From: JAJAZB01 sp964244295
GTDB taxonomy: Bacteria; Bacteroidota; Bacteroidia; Cytophagales; Spirosomataceae
DNA length: 58,534 bases
Assembly: GCA_964244295.1 (NCBI GenBank)
Contig: CAXTIG010000044.1
Coordinates: 1-58,534, forward strand
Reading direction: 5' to 3'
Part shown: piece after piece, positions 33,114 through 41,146 of the stretch
How the letters are laid out: each line of letters begins with the position of its first letter
How positions within the stretch are numbered: position 1 is the stretch's first letter
Translations under genes and position numbers: made by a program
The notes under the pieces: generated by a model
Seen by the model: the letters and a program-made list of their open reading frames with translations, nothing else
What the model was told of the DNA's origin: nothing
The model's database searches: none

Positions 33114-34304
33114 ATGAAATCTTTTTATAAGTTATGCACTGTCTGTATCCTATTCTTTCTGAGTGGAATCTCTGCCGGTGCTACTATTGTAATTGACATC
33201 GGCTATAATCAAGCCCCTTATCAAAACGGCCAAGTTGCGAATATAGACTGTAGTCAAACTAAAGTTGATGTTGGAGTACGAGAGGAAGGAACCCACTTAC
33301 CTAGGGTAACCTGGAGCGTGTCCTCGAATTTTTCTTATACGAGCTGGTTTGGTAGGGGGGATGTGATCGTACTTACTTTAGATCCAAACCGTAACAATGG
33401 ATATGTTACTGCAAATTTCAACGGTACCATAATCACCGTTTATATTGTCCAAAAAACAACACCTACTCTCACAATAACCCCAACACTGTGTACTTCCGGC
33501 CAAACTGGTAATTTCGCAGGTACATTAAATTATTATGGCCCAAACTCCGCCAATTTCGTGTGGGAAACGTCAGGTGGTATTACGGTGAACGGAAGTAATT
33601 ATTACCGGGTAATTGACAATACAATCAGTAGCGCAACTATCCAGCACAATTACTCTGGCTTTGTAACGGTTTACGGGGAAATTCCTGGCTGCAATAACAT
33701 CAGGACGCATCCGATTAAGTTTTTTATTGGTAAACCTCAAGTTAACTTTTTTACGGTAAATGGTCAAACTGGTTTTACGACCATGTGCTTGGGAAATAGC
33801 CAGGATATTCAAACTAACGCATTTGGTTCGCCCTCTTCCTATCATTGGTACGTGAGCAGCGGAAATGGAGGAGACGCGTATTTGACGGATTATGGAGGGG
33901 GCAGGGCATACTTTAACACGTACATTCCTGGGTGCTACGGGCTGACTTTAGAAATGACGAATGAATGCGGTACTTCTACCGATGGCCTCACGATTTGTGC
34001 ACAGGATTGTTTCTCGCCGTATCGGATTACGCCAAACCCAGGAAAAGATAAAGTCAGCATCGTATTTGAAGATGTTCAGAAAAAAGAAGCTTTGCCGGAT
34101 TACCTGGAGTTAGTCAGCGAAAAATCAATGAATACCGTTAGGCGAATAAATGTGAATGAAGTATTTGAGGCTAAGGCTTTCAAGAATGATACAATTGAGT
34201 TCGATGTTCAGGAGTTACCCCGTGGTGTATATTACTTACGGGTGGCAAATTCTCGGCAAATCAAAGAAAAACAAGTGGAGATGATTCGCTTGCTTTTTGA
34301 GTAA
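33114..34304 (+). CDS. T9SS-sorted secreted protein with Ig/PKD-like domains
   Basis: 396 residues. Signal peptide MKSFYKLCTVCILFFLSGIS. Two or three beta-sandwich domains of Ig/PKD style follow (LTITPTLCTSGQTGNFAGTL; CLGNSQDIQTNAFGSPSSYH). The C-terminal ~90 residues look like a type IX sorting domain: YRITPNPGKDKVSIVFED, then LPRGVYYLRVANSRQ and KQVEMIRLLFE. Such domains direct export through the outer membrane and attachment. Thirty-eight bases after the membrane-protein gene, same direction. Function unknown. Confidence 0.8.
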   Translation: MKSFYKLCTVCILFFLSGISAGATIVIDIGYNQAPYQNGQVANIDCSQTKVDVGVREEGTHLPRVTWSVSSNFSYTSWFGRGDVIVLTLDPNRNNGYVTANFNGTIITVYIVQKTTPTLTITPTLCTSGQTGNFAGTLNYYGPNSANFVWETSGGITVNGSNYYRVIDNTISSATIQHNYSGFVTVYGEIPGCNNIRTHPIKFFIGKPQVNFFTVNGQTGFTTMCLGNSQDIQTNAFGSPSSYHWYVSSGNGGDAYLTDYGGGRAYFNTYIPGCYGLTLEMTNECGTSTDGLTICAQDCFSPYRITPNPGKDKVSIVFEDVQKKEALPDYLELVSEKSMNTVRRINVNEVFEAKAFKNDTIEFDVQELPRGVYYLRVANSRQIKEKQVEMIRLLFE

Positions 34305-34344
34305 TCAGATCTAAAAATCTGCTTTAATACAGCCCAAGTTTCTC

Positions 34345-34998
34345 ATGGCGAGATGCATTCTGATTACGTTCCTGTTCTTGGGCAATTGGTGCTTCAATGT
34401 ATTTGGGCAGGATGCTGCTGGTTTTCGTTTGGGGGTAAGAGGCGGTTTAAACCTCTCGCGGTTTAGTCATACCGTTACCAATAATGTATTCCTGCGTTCT
34501 TATGCGCTGGGGGTTGCTTTAGAGTATCCAGTAGTCAGACGGCTGTCAATCGTCAGTGAATTGATCTATTCAAGACAGGGGAATGATTTGCGGGTTAATA
34601 ATCCTTCCCCTATGATCACGAAAATAGTCACGAAATACGATTACATCCTGCTGCCTTTTCTGATTCGGTATCAGCCTCCCAAGACGGCCCTGTTGCTCTG
34701 TGCCGGACTACAAGTAGGCTATTTGGTGCGCAATGAAACGATTTTCTTGCCCGTCAGGGGATACACCAACCAAGCCGATCCCTTGCTTCGGCGCTGGGAT
34801 AGTGGCATTTTACTGGGAGTCGGAAGCCGTTTGGGGAAACAATTTTTGCTGGATGCCCGGTACTTTGAAAGTTTTTCTACGGTGTACCGGCCTTACGCGG
34901 GTCCCGATCCCACTACCGGTAAATTGATAAACCTACCCGCAGTCCAGCAGTTCAATCAGGTGATTTCCCTGAACTTGAGCTTTTACTTTAACAAATGA
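34345..34998 (+). CDS. PorT-family outer-membrane beta-barrel protein
   Basis: 217 residues. Signal peptide MARCILITFLFLGNWCFNVF ending GQ. The barrel opens FRLGVRGGLNLSRFSHTVTN, continues with amphipathic strands (YALGVALEYPVVRRLSIVSE, LIYSRQGNDLRV, DYILLPFLIRYQPP) and ends with an aromatic strand QVISLNLSFYFNK, as in outer-membrane barrels. It ends the AT-rich four-gene block. It could be a small porin or a partner of the exported proteins upstream; no direct evidence. Confidence 0.85.
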   Translation: MARCILITFLFLGNWCFNVFGQDAAGFRLGVRGGLNLSRFSHTVTNNVFLRSYALGVALEYPVVRRLSIVSELIYSRQGNDLRVNNPSPMITKIVTKYDYILLPFLIRYQPPKTALLLCAGLQVGYLVRNETIFLPVRGYTNQADPLLRRWDSGILLGVGSRLGKQFLLDARYFESFSTVYRPYAGPDPTTGKLINLPAVQQFNQVISLNLSFYFNK

Positions 34999-35048
34999 GG
35001 TTCTCCTACTCCGATAAAATGTAACACGGAATATCGCTCTGAAGTCAT

Positions 35049-35080
35049 GAGGTCGATGATGCGCTGATCCATGCGGGGAA
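35049..35080. repeat. 32-bp direct repeat, right copy
   Basis: Identical to 30670-30701 and in the same orientation. It is a truncated copy of the dienelactone-hydrolase start region, with no coding sequence behind it. The copy at 30670 belongs to the intact gene; this one marks the far boundary of the AT-rich block. Confidence 0.95.
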
Positions 35081-35190
35081 GTGGTTGAGGTTCGGCTTAA
35101 AAGTAGGAAAAAGAAAGACATTTCGCCCAAAAGAACGGCGTCGGGGGGTAAATCGGCGACACCTGCTATTTTTGATGAAAATCCTCCCGC

Positions 35191-38100
35191 ATGAAATCCA
35201 CGCCTCTATTCCTCCTGTTGCTGATTCTTTGCTGCGCCAGCGTTTCCCGAAAATTCCCGAACGACGCCCCGCCACCGCTGGTCAGTAAAAAACTGCGAAT
35301 CGTGCAGGACGAAAAAGCCCAGACCCTCGCCGTGTACCGGGCCGGGGGCAAAACGCCGATTCTGACCCAAAACGCGAAGGCCGATTTCCGTCCCTACCTG
35401 CACCCCATCCAGTCCCCCGACGGCCAGGGCGTGCTGACCGAGTACAGCCCCGGCCACCACAAGCACCAGACCGGCCTGTACTGGGGCTACACCCGCGTGA
35501 ACGGGCGCGACTATTTCCACCACCCCCAGGGCGATTACTGGCGGCGGGTTTCGGCGAAAATCATTACCGCCGCCGGGCCGGAAGTGAAGTGGCAAACCGT
35601 GTACGACCTGCTCGATTCGACGGGAAACGCGTTGTTGACCGAAACCCAAACCTGGGCCATGCGCGAGCAGGGCGGGAAATTCCTCCTCGACCTGGAATGG
35701 AACGGCGAAGCCAAAACCGACGTGACCATCGGCAAGTACGACTACGGTGGCTTGTTCCTGCGGATGCCCTGGAAACCGGGCATTCCCGGCGAGGTCGTCA
35801 ACGCCGCCCGGCAGCGCAACGAGAAAGCCGAAGGCCAGCGGGCGATGTGGGTGGACGTGGGAATGCAGGTGGAGGGCCGCCGCGACCTGGCCCACATTGC
35901 CATTTTCGACCACCCCGAAAACAAAGGCTACCCCCAGCCCTGGCGGGTGGACGGCCAACTCGGCATCGGCCCCGCCCGCGCTCGCAATGGCGATTGGCAC
36001 ATCAAGCGGGGCGAAACCGAAACCATTCGCCACGAGGTAGTCGTGTACACCGGCACGCTCGACGACGTGGCGCTCACCAAAACCTGGAGCGAGTTCAGCG
36101 GCGTAAATTCCACGGGGGCGCTCTGGGGCATCGCCCAGCAGGAAGGCCGGGAAGCGAAGTTTCTGACGCCCGAAGAGGCCGTTAAAAGCATGACGATGCT
36201 GCCCGGTTTTAAGGCCAACGTCTGGGCCTCCGAGCCAATGATGACCCAGCCGATGGCCTTTTGCTGGGACGACCGGGGGCGGCTCTGGGTAGCCGAAAAT
36301 AAGGACTACGAATCGCGGGGTTACGGCTTTTCCAAAGCGGGCAACAGCCGGATTCTGATTCTGGAAGATACCGACCACGACGGCGTGGCCGACTCCCGGA
36401 AGGTGTTTCTGGAAGGCATTGCCTTTCCCTCGGCGATGGCCGTGGGCTTCGACGGGCTGTTCCTCGGTGCCCCGCCCAACCTGCTCTTCGTACCCGACAA
36501 AAACGGCGACGACCAGGCCGACGAAGCCGACATCGAAGTGCGGCTCACCGGCTGGGGCATCCGCGACCGGCACGAAACGCTGAACAGTTTTCACTGGGGG
36601 CCGGACGGCTGGCTGTACGGTTTGCAGGGCTTCGCCACGCCCTCGAAGGTGCGCAAACCCGTGCGGTCCGACGGGTCGGGTAAGGGAAAAATTTACAAAC
36701 ACAACGACCCCTTCCCCGAAGAAGAAATTCTGAAGGGCGAAGGCACGGACATCAACGGGGGCGTCTGGCGTTACCACCCGACCAAAGACCGCTTCGAGGT
36801 GGTGGCCCACGGCTTCAGCAATCCCTGGGGCATCGACTACGACGCCAAAGGCCAGTTGCTCATCACGGCCTGCGTGATTCCGCACCTCTGGCACGTGGTG
36901 CCGGGCGGCATTTACCACCGGCAGGGGGGGCAGCACTTCAACCCCTACGTGTACAGCGACATCAAAACCATCGCCGACCACAGCCACCGCTCGGCCCACG
37001 GCGGGGCGCGGGTGTACCTCTCGGATGCATTTCCAAAGGCCCAACAAGGCCGGATTTTCATGGCGAACATCCACGAACACGCCGTGCTGTCGGACGTGTT
37101 GGAGCGGAAAGGCTCCGGTTTCGTGGGGCACCACGGCGACGAGTTGTTGCAGGCCAACAACGCCCAATGGGTGGGATTCAGCATGGAACTCGGCCCCGAA
37201 GGCGCGCTCTACGTGCTCGACTGGCACGACGCCGACATTTGCGGGAAAGAAGTGCTCAACGGCGAAACGGGCCGGATTTTCCGAATCACCCCCACGAACT
37301 CGGCGGCGAAGGACTTCCCCAACCGCTACGCCGATTTAGCCAAACTGACCGACGCGCAACTGGTGGAGTTACAAACCGTCGAAAGCGACTGGCACGCCCG
37401 CCGGGCGCGGGGGATTTTGCAAAACCGGGCGGTGAAGCACAAGCTGAGTGCGGAAACCCACGCAGGGTTGCGCAAAATTTTTGAAACCAATGCAAACCCC
37501 GACTGGCGGCTGCGCGCGATGTGGGCCTTGCACCTGACCGGGGGTTTTGACGAAAAATCCTTGTTGAAAACCCTCGGCGACCCGGACGCCTACGTCCGGG
37601 CCTGGGGCGTTCAATTCCTCTGCGAAGACCGCGCTCCTTCCGCCGAAGCGCAGTCGGCGTTCGTGCGGATGGCCCGCGAAGATCCCTCGCCGGTGCTGCG
37701 GCTCTACCTGGCCTCGGCCCTGCAACGCCTCGGCGGCGAAACCCGCTGGAGACTCGCCGACGGATTGATGGCCCACGCCGAAGACCGCGACGACCATAAT
37801 TTGCCAAAAGTGCTTTGGTACGGCGTGGAGCCACTCGTGAAAGAGGCTCCGACGAGGGCGCTCGACCTCGCCGGACGTTCTCAACTGCCGATGCTGGCCC
37901 AATTCATCGCCCGCCGCGCCGTGGATGCCGACGCGCTCGCCAGCGTCGTGGCCGCGATTGGCAAAGCGCCAAAGGCGCAGGTTTCGATGCTCGAAGGGCT
38001 GCGGGACGGACTGGAAGGACGCTCGGATGTGAAGGCGCCGGCCAATTGGGCGGCGGTGCAGACCAAACTGAAAGGGGCCGGTCCCCAGGCCGCGAAACTG

Positions 38101-39063
38101 GGCACTGAAATCGCCCAACTCTTCGGCGATACCGAAGCGGCGCAGAAAGCGCTGGTCGTGTTGGGCGATAAAAAAGCCCCGCTCGAAGCCCGCCGCCAGG
38201 CGCTGCGCACCGTCACGATCCAGCAACGCCCCGAACTGCCCGCCCAACTGCCGGGTCTGCTCGATGAGCCGGGCCTGCGTACCGACGCCATCCGGGCCGT
38301 GGCGGGCTACGACCGCGACGACTTAGGAAAACTGCTGCTCGCCCGGTACCCGGGTTTTAGTTCGGCGGAAAAACTCCAGGTCGTGCAAACGATGTCGTCC
38401 CGCCCGAAATACGGCTGGCTGCTGACGCAGGCCTTGAAAACTGAAACGATTCCCAAACGCGACGTGCCCAGCTACGCCGCCCGGCAATTGTTGCGGGTAG
38501 TGGGTAGCGGCTTCGTGGAAGTCTGGGGACCCATCGAGCGCGACGGCACGGACGAAAAAACCTACGCCCGTTATCACCGGCTCCTCAGCGGCAAAGCCAG
38601 TGGCACTGCCAGCGTGGCGAAGGGCGGGGCCTTATTCCAGCGCACCTGCGGCCCCTGCCACAAATTGTACGGTCAGGGCGGGAACCTCGGCCCCGACCTG
38701 ACCGGCTCCAACCGGGGCAACCTCGATTACCTGCTCAGTAACATTCTCAACCCCAGCGGCGAGATTCAGGACGATTACAAAATGGTGGTGGTCACCACCC
38801 GCGACGGGCGCACCTACACCGGCAACGTGGTCAGCGAAAATGAGCGCCAACTCCGCCTGCGCGTGGTGGGGCAGGAAGCGGGCGTGGTGCTGAACAAATC
38901 CGACGTGCAGTCGCGGGAAGAAACGCCCGTGTCGATGATGCCCACCGGCCTGCTCGACCCGCTGACGGAAGGCGAAGTGATTGATTTGGTGGCGTATTTG
39001 CGGACGATGGAGCCAGGGAAAACGGCGAAGGGGGAAGTGGGGAAGCGGAAGGCATCGCGGTGA
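35191..39063 (+). CDS. DUF6807 / PVC-type dehydrogenase propeller / HEAT / cytochrome c fusion lipoprotein
   Basis: 1290 residues. A signal with a Cys-containing end (LLLLILCCASVSR) suggests a lipoprotein. Domains: DUF6807 (PmoA-like) at ~30-310 (HPIQSPDGQGVLTEYSPGHH, KHQTGLYWGYTRVNGRDY); a membrane-bound-dehydrogenase beta-propeller at ~330-730 (WDDRGRLWVAENKDYESRGY, GSGKGKIYKHNDPF, NPWGIDYDAKGQLLITACVI); helical HEAT-like repeats ~740-1100; and cytochrome c with the heme motif CGPCH at 1153-1157 and NILNPSGEIQDDYKM. Relatives oxidise alcohols or sugars and pass electrons to heme. The DUF6807 fusion at the front is the unusual part. Promoter-like CTATTTTTGATG precedes it. Confidence 0.85.
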   Translation: MKSTPLFLLLLILCCASVSRKFPNDAPPPLVSKKLRIVQDEKAQTLAVYRAGGKTPILTQNAKADFRPYLHPIQSPDGQGVLTEYSPGHHKHQTGLYWGYTRVNGRDYFHHPQGDYWRRVSAKIITAAGPEVKWQTVYDLLDSTGNALLTETQTWAMREQGGKFLLDLEWNGEAKTDVTIGKYDYGGLFLRMPWKPGIPGEVVNAARQRNEKAEGQRAMWVDVGMQVEGRRDLAHIAIFDHPENKGYPQPWRVDGQLGIGPARARNGDWHIKRGETETIRHEVVVYTGTLDDVALTKTWSEFSGVNSTGALWGIAQQEGREAKFLTPEEAVKSMTMLPGFKANVWASEPMMTQPMAFCWDDRGRLWVAENKDYESRGYGFSKAGNSRILILEDTDHDGVADSRKVFLEGIAFPSAMAVGFDGLFLGAPPNLLFVPDKNGDDQADEADIEVRLTGWGIRDRHETLNSFHWGPDGWLYGLQGFATPSKVRKPVRSDGSGKGKIYKHNDPFPEEEILKGEGTDINGGVWRYHPTKDRFEVVAHGFSNPWGIDYDAKGQLLITACVIPHLWHVVPGGIYHRQGGQHFNPYVYSDIKTIADHSHRSAHGGARVYLSDAFPKAQQGRIFMANIHEHAVLSDVLERKGSGFVGHHGDELLQANNAQWVGFSMELGPEGALYVLDWHDADICGKEVLNGETGRIFRITPTNSAAKDFPNRYADLAKLTDAQLVELQTVESDWHARRARGILQNRAVKHKLSAETHAGLRKIFETNANPDWRLRAMWALHLTGGFDEKSLLKTLGDPDAYVRAWGVQFLCEDRAPSAEAQSAFVRMAREDPSPVLRLYLASALQRLGGETRWRLADGLMAHAEDRDDHNLPKVLWYGVEPLVKEAPTRALDLAGRSQLPMLAQFIARRAVDADALASVVAAIGKAPKAQVSMLEGLRDGLEGRSDVKAPANWAAVQTKLKGAGPQAAKLGTEIAQLFGDTEAAQKALVVLGDKKAPLEARRQALRTVTIQQRPELPAQLPGLLDEPGLRTDAIRAVAGYDRDDLGKLLLARYPGFSSAEKLQVVQTMSSRPKYGWLLTQALKTETIPKRDVPSYAARQLLRVVGSGFVEVWGPIERDGTDEKTYARYHRLLSGKASGTASVAKGGALFQRTCGPCHKLYGQGGNLGPDLTGSNRGNLDYLLSNILNPSGEIQDDYKMVVVTTRDGRTYTGNVVSENERQLRLRVVGQEAGVVLNKSDVQSREETPVSMMPTGLLDPLTEGEVIDLVAYLRTMEPGKTAKGEVGKRKASR

Positions 39064-39091
39064 GGGAGCACGATAGAAGCCGCTACAGGCT

Positions 39092-40095
39092 TCATTTCCA
39101 ACCGCGAAGCCGGTTGGCATCCCGAACGAACTTGATGTTTGGGCGGTCGTTTATCGCAGGAGGAAGGTGGAGAGTGGGCCGCAGGCCGTTCAGGAATAAA
39201 TCCACTCCTCCGTCGATGCCATCGTTTTTGAGTTTGTGCAAAGCGGAGTCGTTAACCAGAATCTGGTAGTTTTCGTTGAACGTCACCAAACCCCGGTCGT
39301 AGGCTCGGTGGTAAAGCGGCGAAAGGGCAATTCCATTGCTGGTGTCGTCGGTAGAACCCAATGATTTGACCGGAACGATGTGGGCGGCATCAACTAAATT
39401 TAACTGCATTCCGCTGAAAGCGCAGGTATTCCCGTCCCGTAGGCAGTGAGAATCCGTCTGGTGAAATTATGCTCGCGTCGCTTTCGACTCACCGTTTCCA
39501 GCACAACCCGACGCGGTGCGCTCAGCTCTGAAATGGTTTGGTCATTGATGACCAGATTCCCTTCGGCGACTTTCTCAAAGATCGCTAAATCCTGAGGCAC
39601 CGTACCCACGTCGTGCAGTTCATGCAAAAAGCGCACGTATTCAACGAAGAAGTCGGGACTAAACGCGATGGCCGTTTCGCCATTACCCCGATCGCAAGCT
39701 GAAAATTCGTTGAGCAGGGCTTTACGCAGATTTTCTTCGCGAATTTGAATCGACGGCGAAGCACCCAAAAAGCCGGTGTGTTTTCGGAAATCAAAACCAG
39801 CGAACACGCCAACCGGATCCCACCATCCTAAAATCAGGGTCTTTTCACCCGGTAATTGCCCGAAGCGCGGCACTCCGGTGATTTGAATTCGGTACTCGTT
39901 TTGCGGCCGGGCAGTACCGCCACCGTGCGTGAGATTCCAGATGTAAATGCGGAGTAAGTAGCTTCCCTGGTCGTTGAAGACCCGAATTAAAAAAGGGTGA
40001 TCAGCGGGATCGGCTTCGTAAATAACGTTCCAGCCAGTGGAGTTCACCGCTTGAACGATGTTTTCGAGTAAGCCAAATTTCCGATGCTTAGCCAT
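39092..40095 (-). pseudogene. HNH restriction-type endonuclease, frameshifted
   Basis: N-terminal ~220 residues (MAKHRKFGLLENIVQAVN onward) run in one frame to EHNFTRRILTAYG. The next part carries the HNH fold in another frame: QLNLVDAAHIVPVKSLG, SNGIALSPLYHRAYDRGLVT. The frame breaks at a tandem CCCGT CCCGT (39431-39440, plus strand). Removing one copy gives AYGNTCAFSG, then MQLNLVDAAHIV, a continuous ~332-residue protein. It overlaps the methyltransferase stop by 8 bases, so the pair is a restriction-modification operon with a broken nuclease. Confidence 0.85.
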
Positions 40096-41023
40096 TGACA
40101 ATCAAGGATTCAGGCTCGAATAAATTGGGGGCGGTTTCAAACCTGATTTTGCTTCCCGCCAGGTAAGGTTCGTGAAGCTCGAAACCAAGCCATTGCCGGT
40201 TAAGCAGTTCGGCGGCGTAACCCGTGGTGTTTGAACCGGCGAACGGATCCAACACTACGTCATCTTCGTGAGTCGTAAATCGAATAAAAAAGTCGGCAAA
40301 TTCTTTTGGGAAGCGGGCCGGGTGCGGTTTGATGTCCAGTTCCTTACAGCGACGCATGTACTGACTGTTGCTTTCTGTATTAGCCAGTTCCAGCAGATTA
40401 GGCGGAATGGCACCCCCGTTGTCGGTGCCGAATTTGTCGGAAATATCGTGTCCGCTGGGGCGGAGTTGGGCTTTGTAGCCATTTTTTAGCAATGCCTTCA
40501 TGCTGTCGCTGTACGGTTTCAACACCTGGCGATTGTCCGATTTGGGGTTCTCGGTCTTCGACAGCCACCAAACGACGTTAACCGAATCTTTGACCCGTAC
40601 CCGACGAACCGTGACCCATTCCGCCGGAGTCGGTAACCGGGCTGGATTGTAGTGAAAAAATTCCTGAGCGAGGAAAAACCGTAGTTCGCGACACAACCGG
40701 ACCAGCAATTCGTACTGATAAATACTTCGGACCGGGTGACCCGGCAAATAAGCGCCGCCCAGATCGATGACGATCGACCCGTCAGGGCGCAGAATGCGAT
40801 AAAATTCTTTCGCGAATTGAAGAAACCAATCGATATACTCTTCCTCTGCTTTGTTGCCGTACTCTTTCTGACGGGTTAACGCAAAAGGAGGAGAGGTAAG
40901 AATCAGGTTGATGGAATCGTCTGGCAGGTGGCTCATCAGTTGCAGGCTATCGCCCAAATAAGCTGCCCCCCGTTTGCTGTGGTAGTAGGACTTTGAGTCA
41001 GCACTCAGTTCGTGTAAAATCAT
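40088..41023 (-). CDS. PvuII-type DNA cytosine-N4 methyltransferase
   Basis: 311 residues. Motif IV is TSPPF at residues 43-47 (ILTSPPFALTRQKEYGN); the central block reads LPTPAEWVTVRRVRVKDSVN and VVWWLSKTENPKSDN; the AdoMet motif I is at the C-terminus (LDPFAGSNTTGYAAELLNRQ). This beta-class order, plus IPPNLLELANTESNSQYMRR and HPARFPKEFADFFIR, closely resembles the M.PvuII protein as I recall it. The likely role is protection of a PvuII-like palindromic site. The target base and sequence are inference. The downstream partner is an HNH endonuclease, not a PvuII-fold nuclease, and it is broken. Confidence 0.9.
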   Translation of the reverse strand: MILHELSADSKSYYHSKRGAAYLGDSLQLMSHLPDDSINLILTSPPFALTRQKEYGNKAEEEYIDWFLQFAKEFYRILRPDGSIVIDLGGAYLPGHPVRSIYQYELLVRLCRELRFFLAQEFFHYNPARLPTPAEWVTVRRVRVKDSVNVVWWLSKTENPKSDNRQVLKPYSDSMKALLKNGYKAQLRPSGHDISDKFGTDNGGAIPPNLLELANTESNSQYMRRCKELDIKPHPARFPKEFADFFIRFTTHEDDVVLDPFAGSNTTGYAAELLNRQWLGFELHEPYLAGSKIRFETAPNLFEPESLIVNG

Positions 41024-41090
41024 GAATCAAAGATAGAGTTTCGTTCAAACGATTCTGACCCGGTGATCACTTAAAAACAGAAAACCCTTC

Positions 41091-41111
41091 GACCTTGCGT
41101 CGAAGGGTTTT
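41091..41111 (-). terminator. terminator for the beta-helix lipoprotein
   Basis: AAAACCCTTCGAC pairs with GTCGAAGGGTTTT in a tight stem, followed on the minus strand by CTGTTTTTAAG. It lies 36 bases past the stop codon at 41147. Confidence 0.75.
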
Positions 41112-41146
41112 GGGCAAATCTGCTTTTTTTTGCGAGCCGCAAAGGG

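Larger units (their letters stand above)
30702..35048. other. AT-rich four-gene island bounded by 32-bp direct repeats
   Basis: The four plus-strand genes at 30881-34998 are visibly richer in A and T and use A/T-ending codons, in contrast to the GC-rich genes on both sides. The block is bounded by a perfect 32-bp direct repeat made of the dienelactone-hydrolase 5' end. No integrase or transposase lies inside. This looks like a laterally acquired insertion; the mechanism is inference. Confidence 0.55.

Noticed and set aside
30881..34998. CRISPR or prophage in the AT-rich block
   Set aside because: No repeat-spacer array and no phage structural or integrase gene was seen; the genes look like envelope or secreted proteins.
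40088..40101. TTG at 40101 as the start of the HNH endonuclease
   Set aside because: The ATG at 40095 is in frame and gives a better N-terminus (MAKHRKFGL); the TTG would only add two residues.
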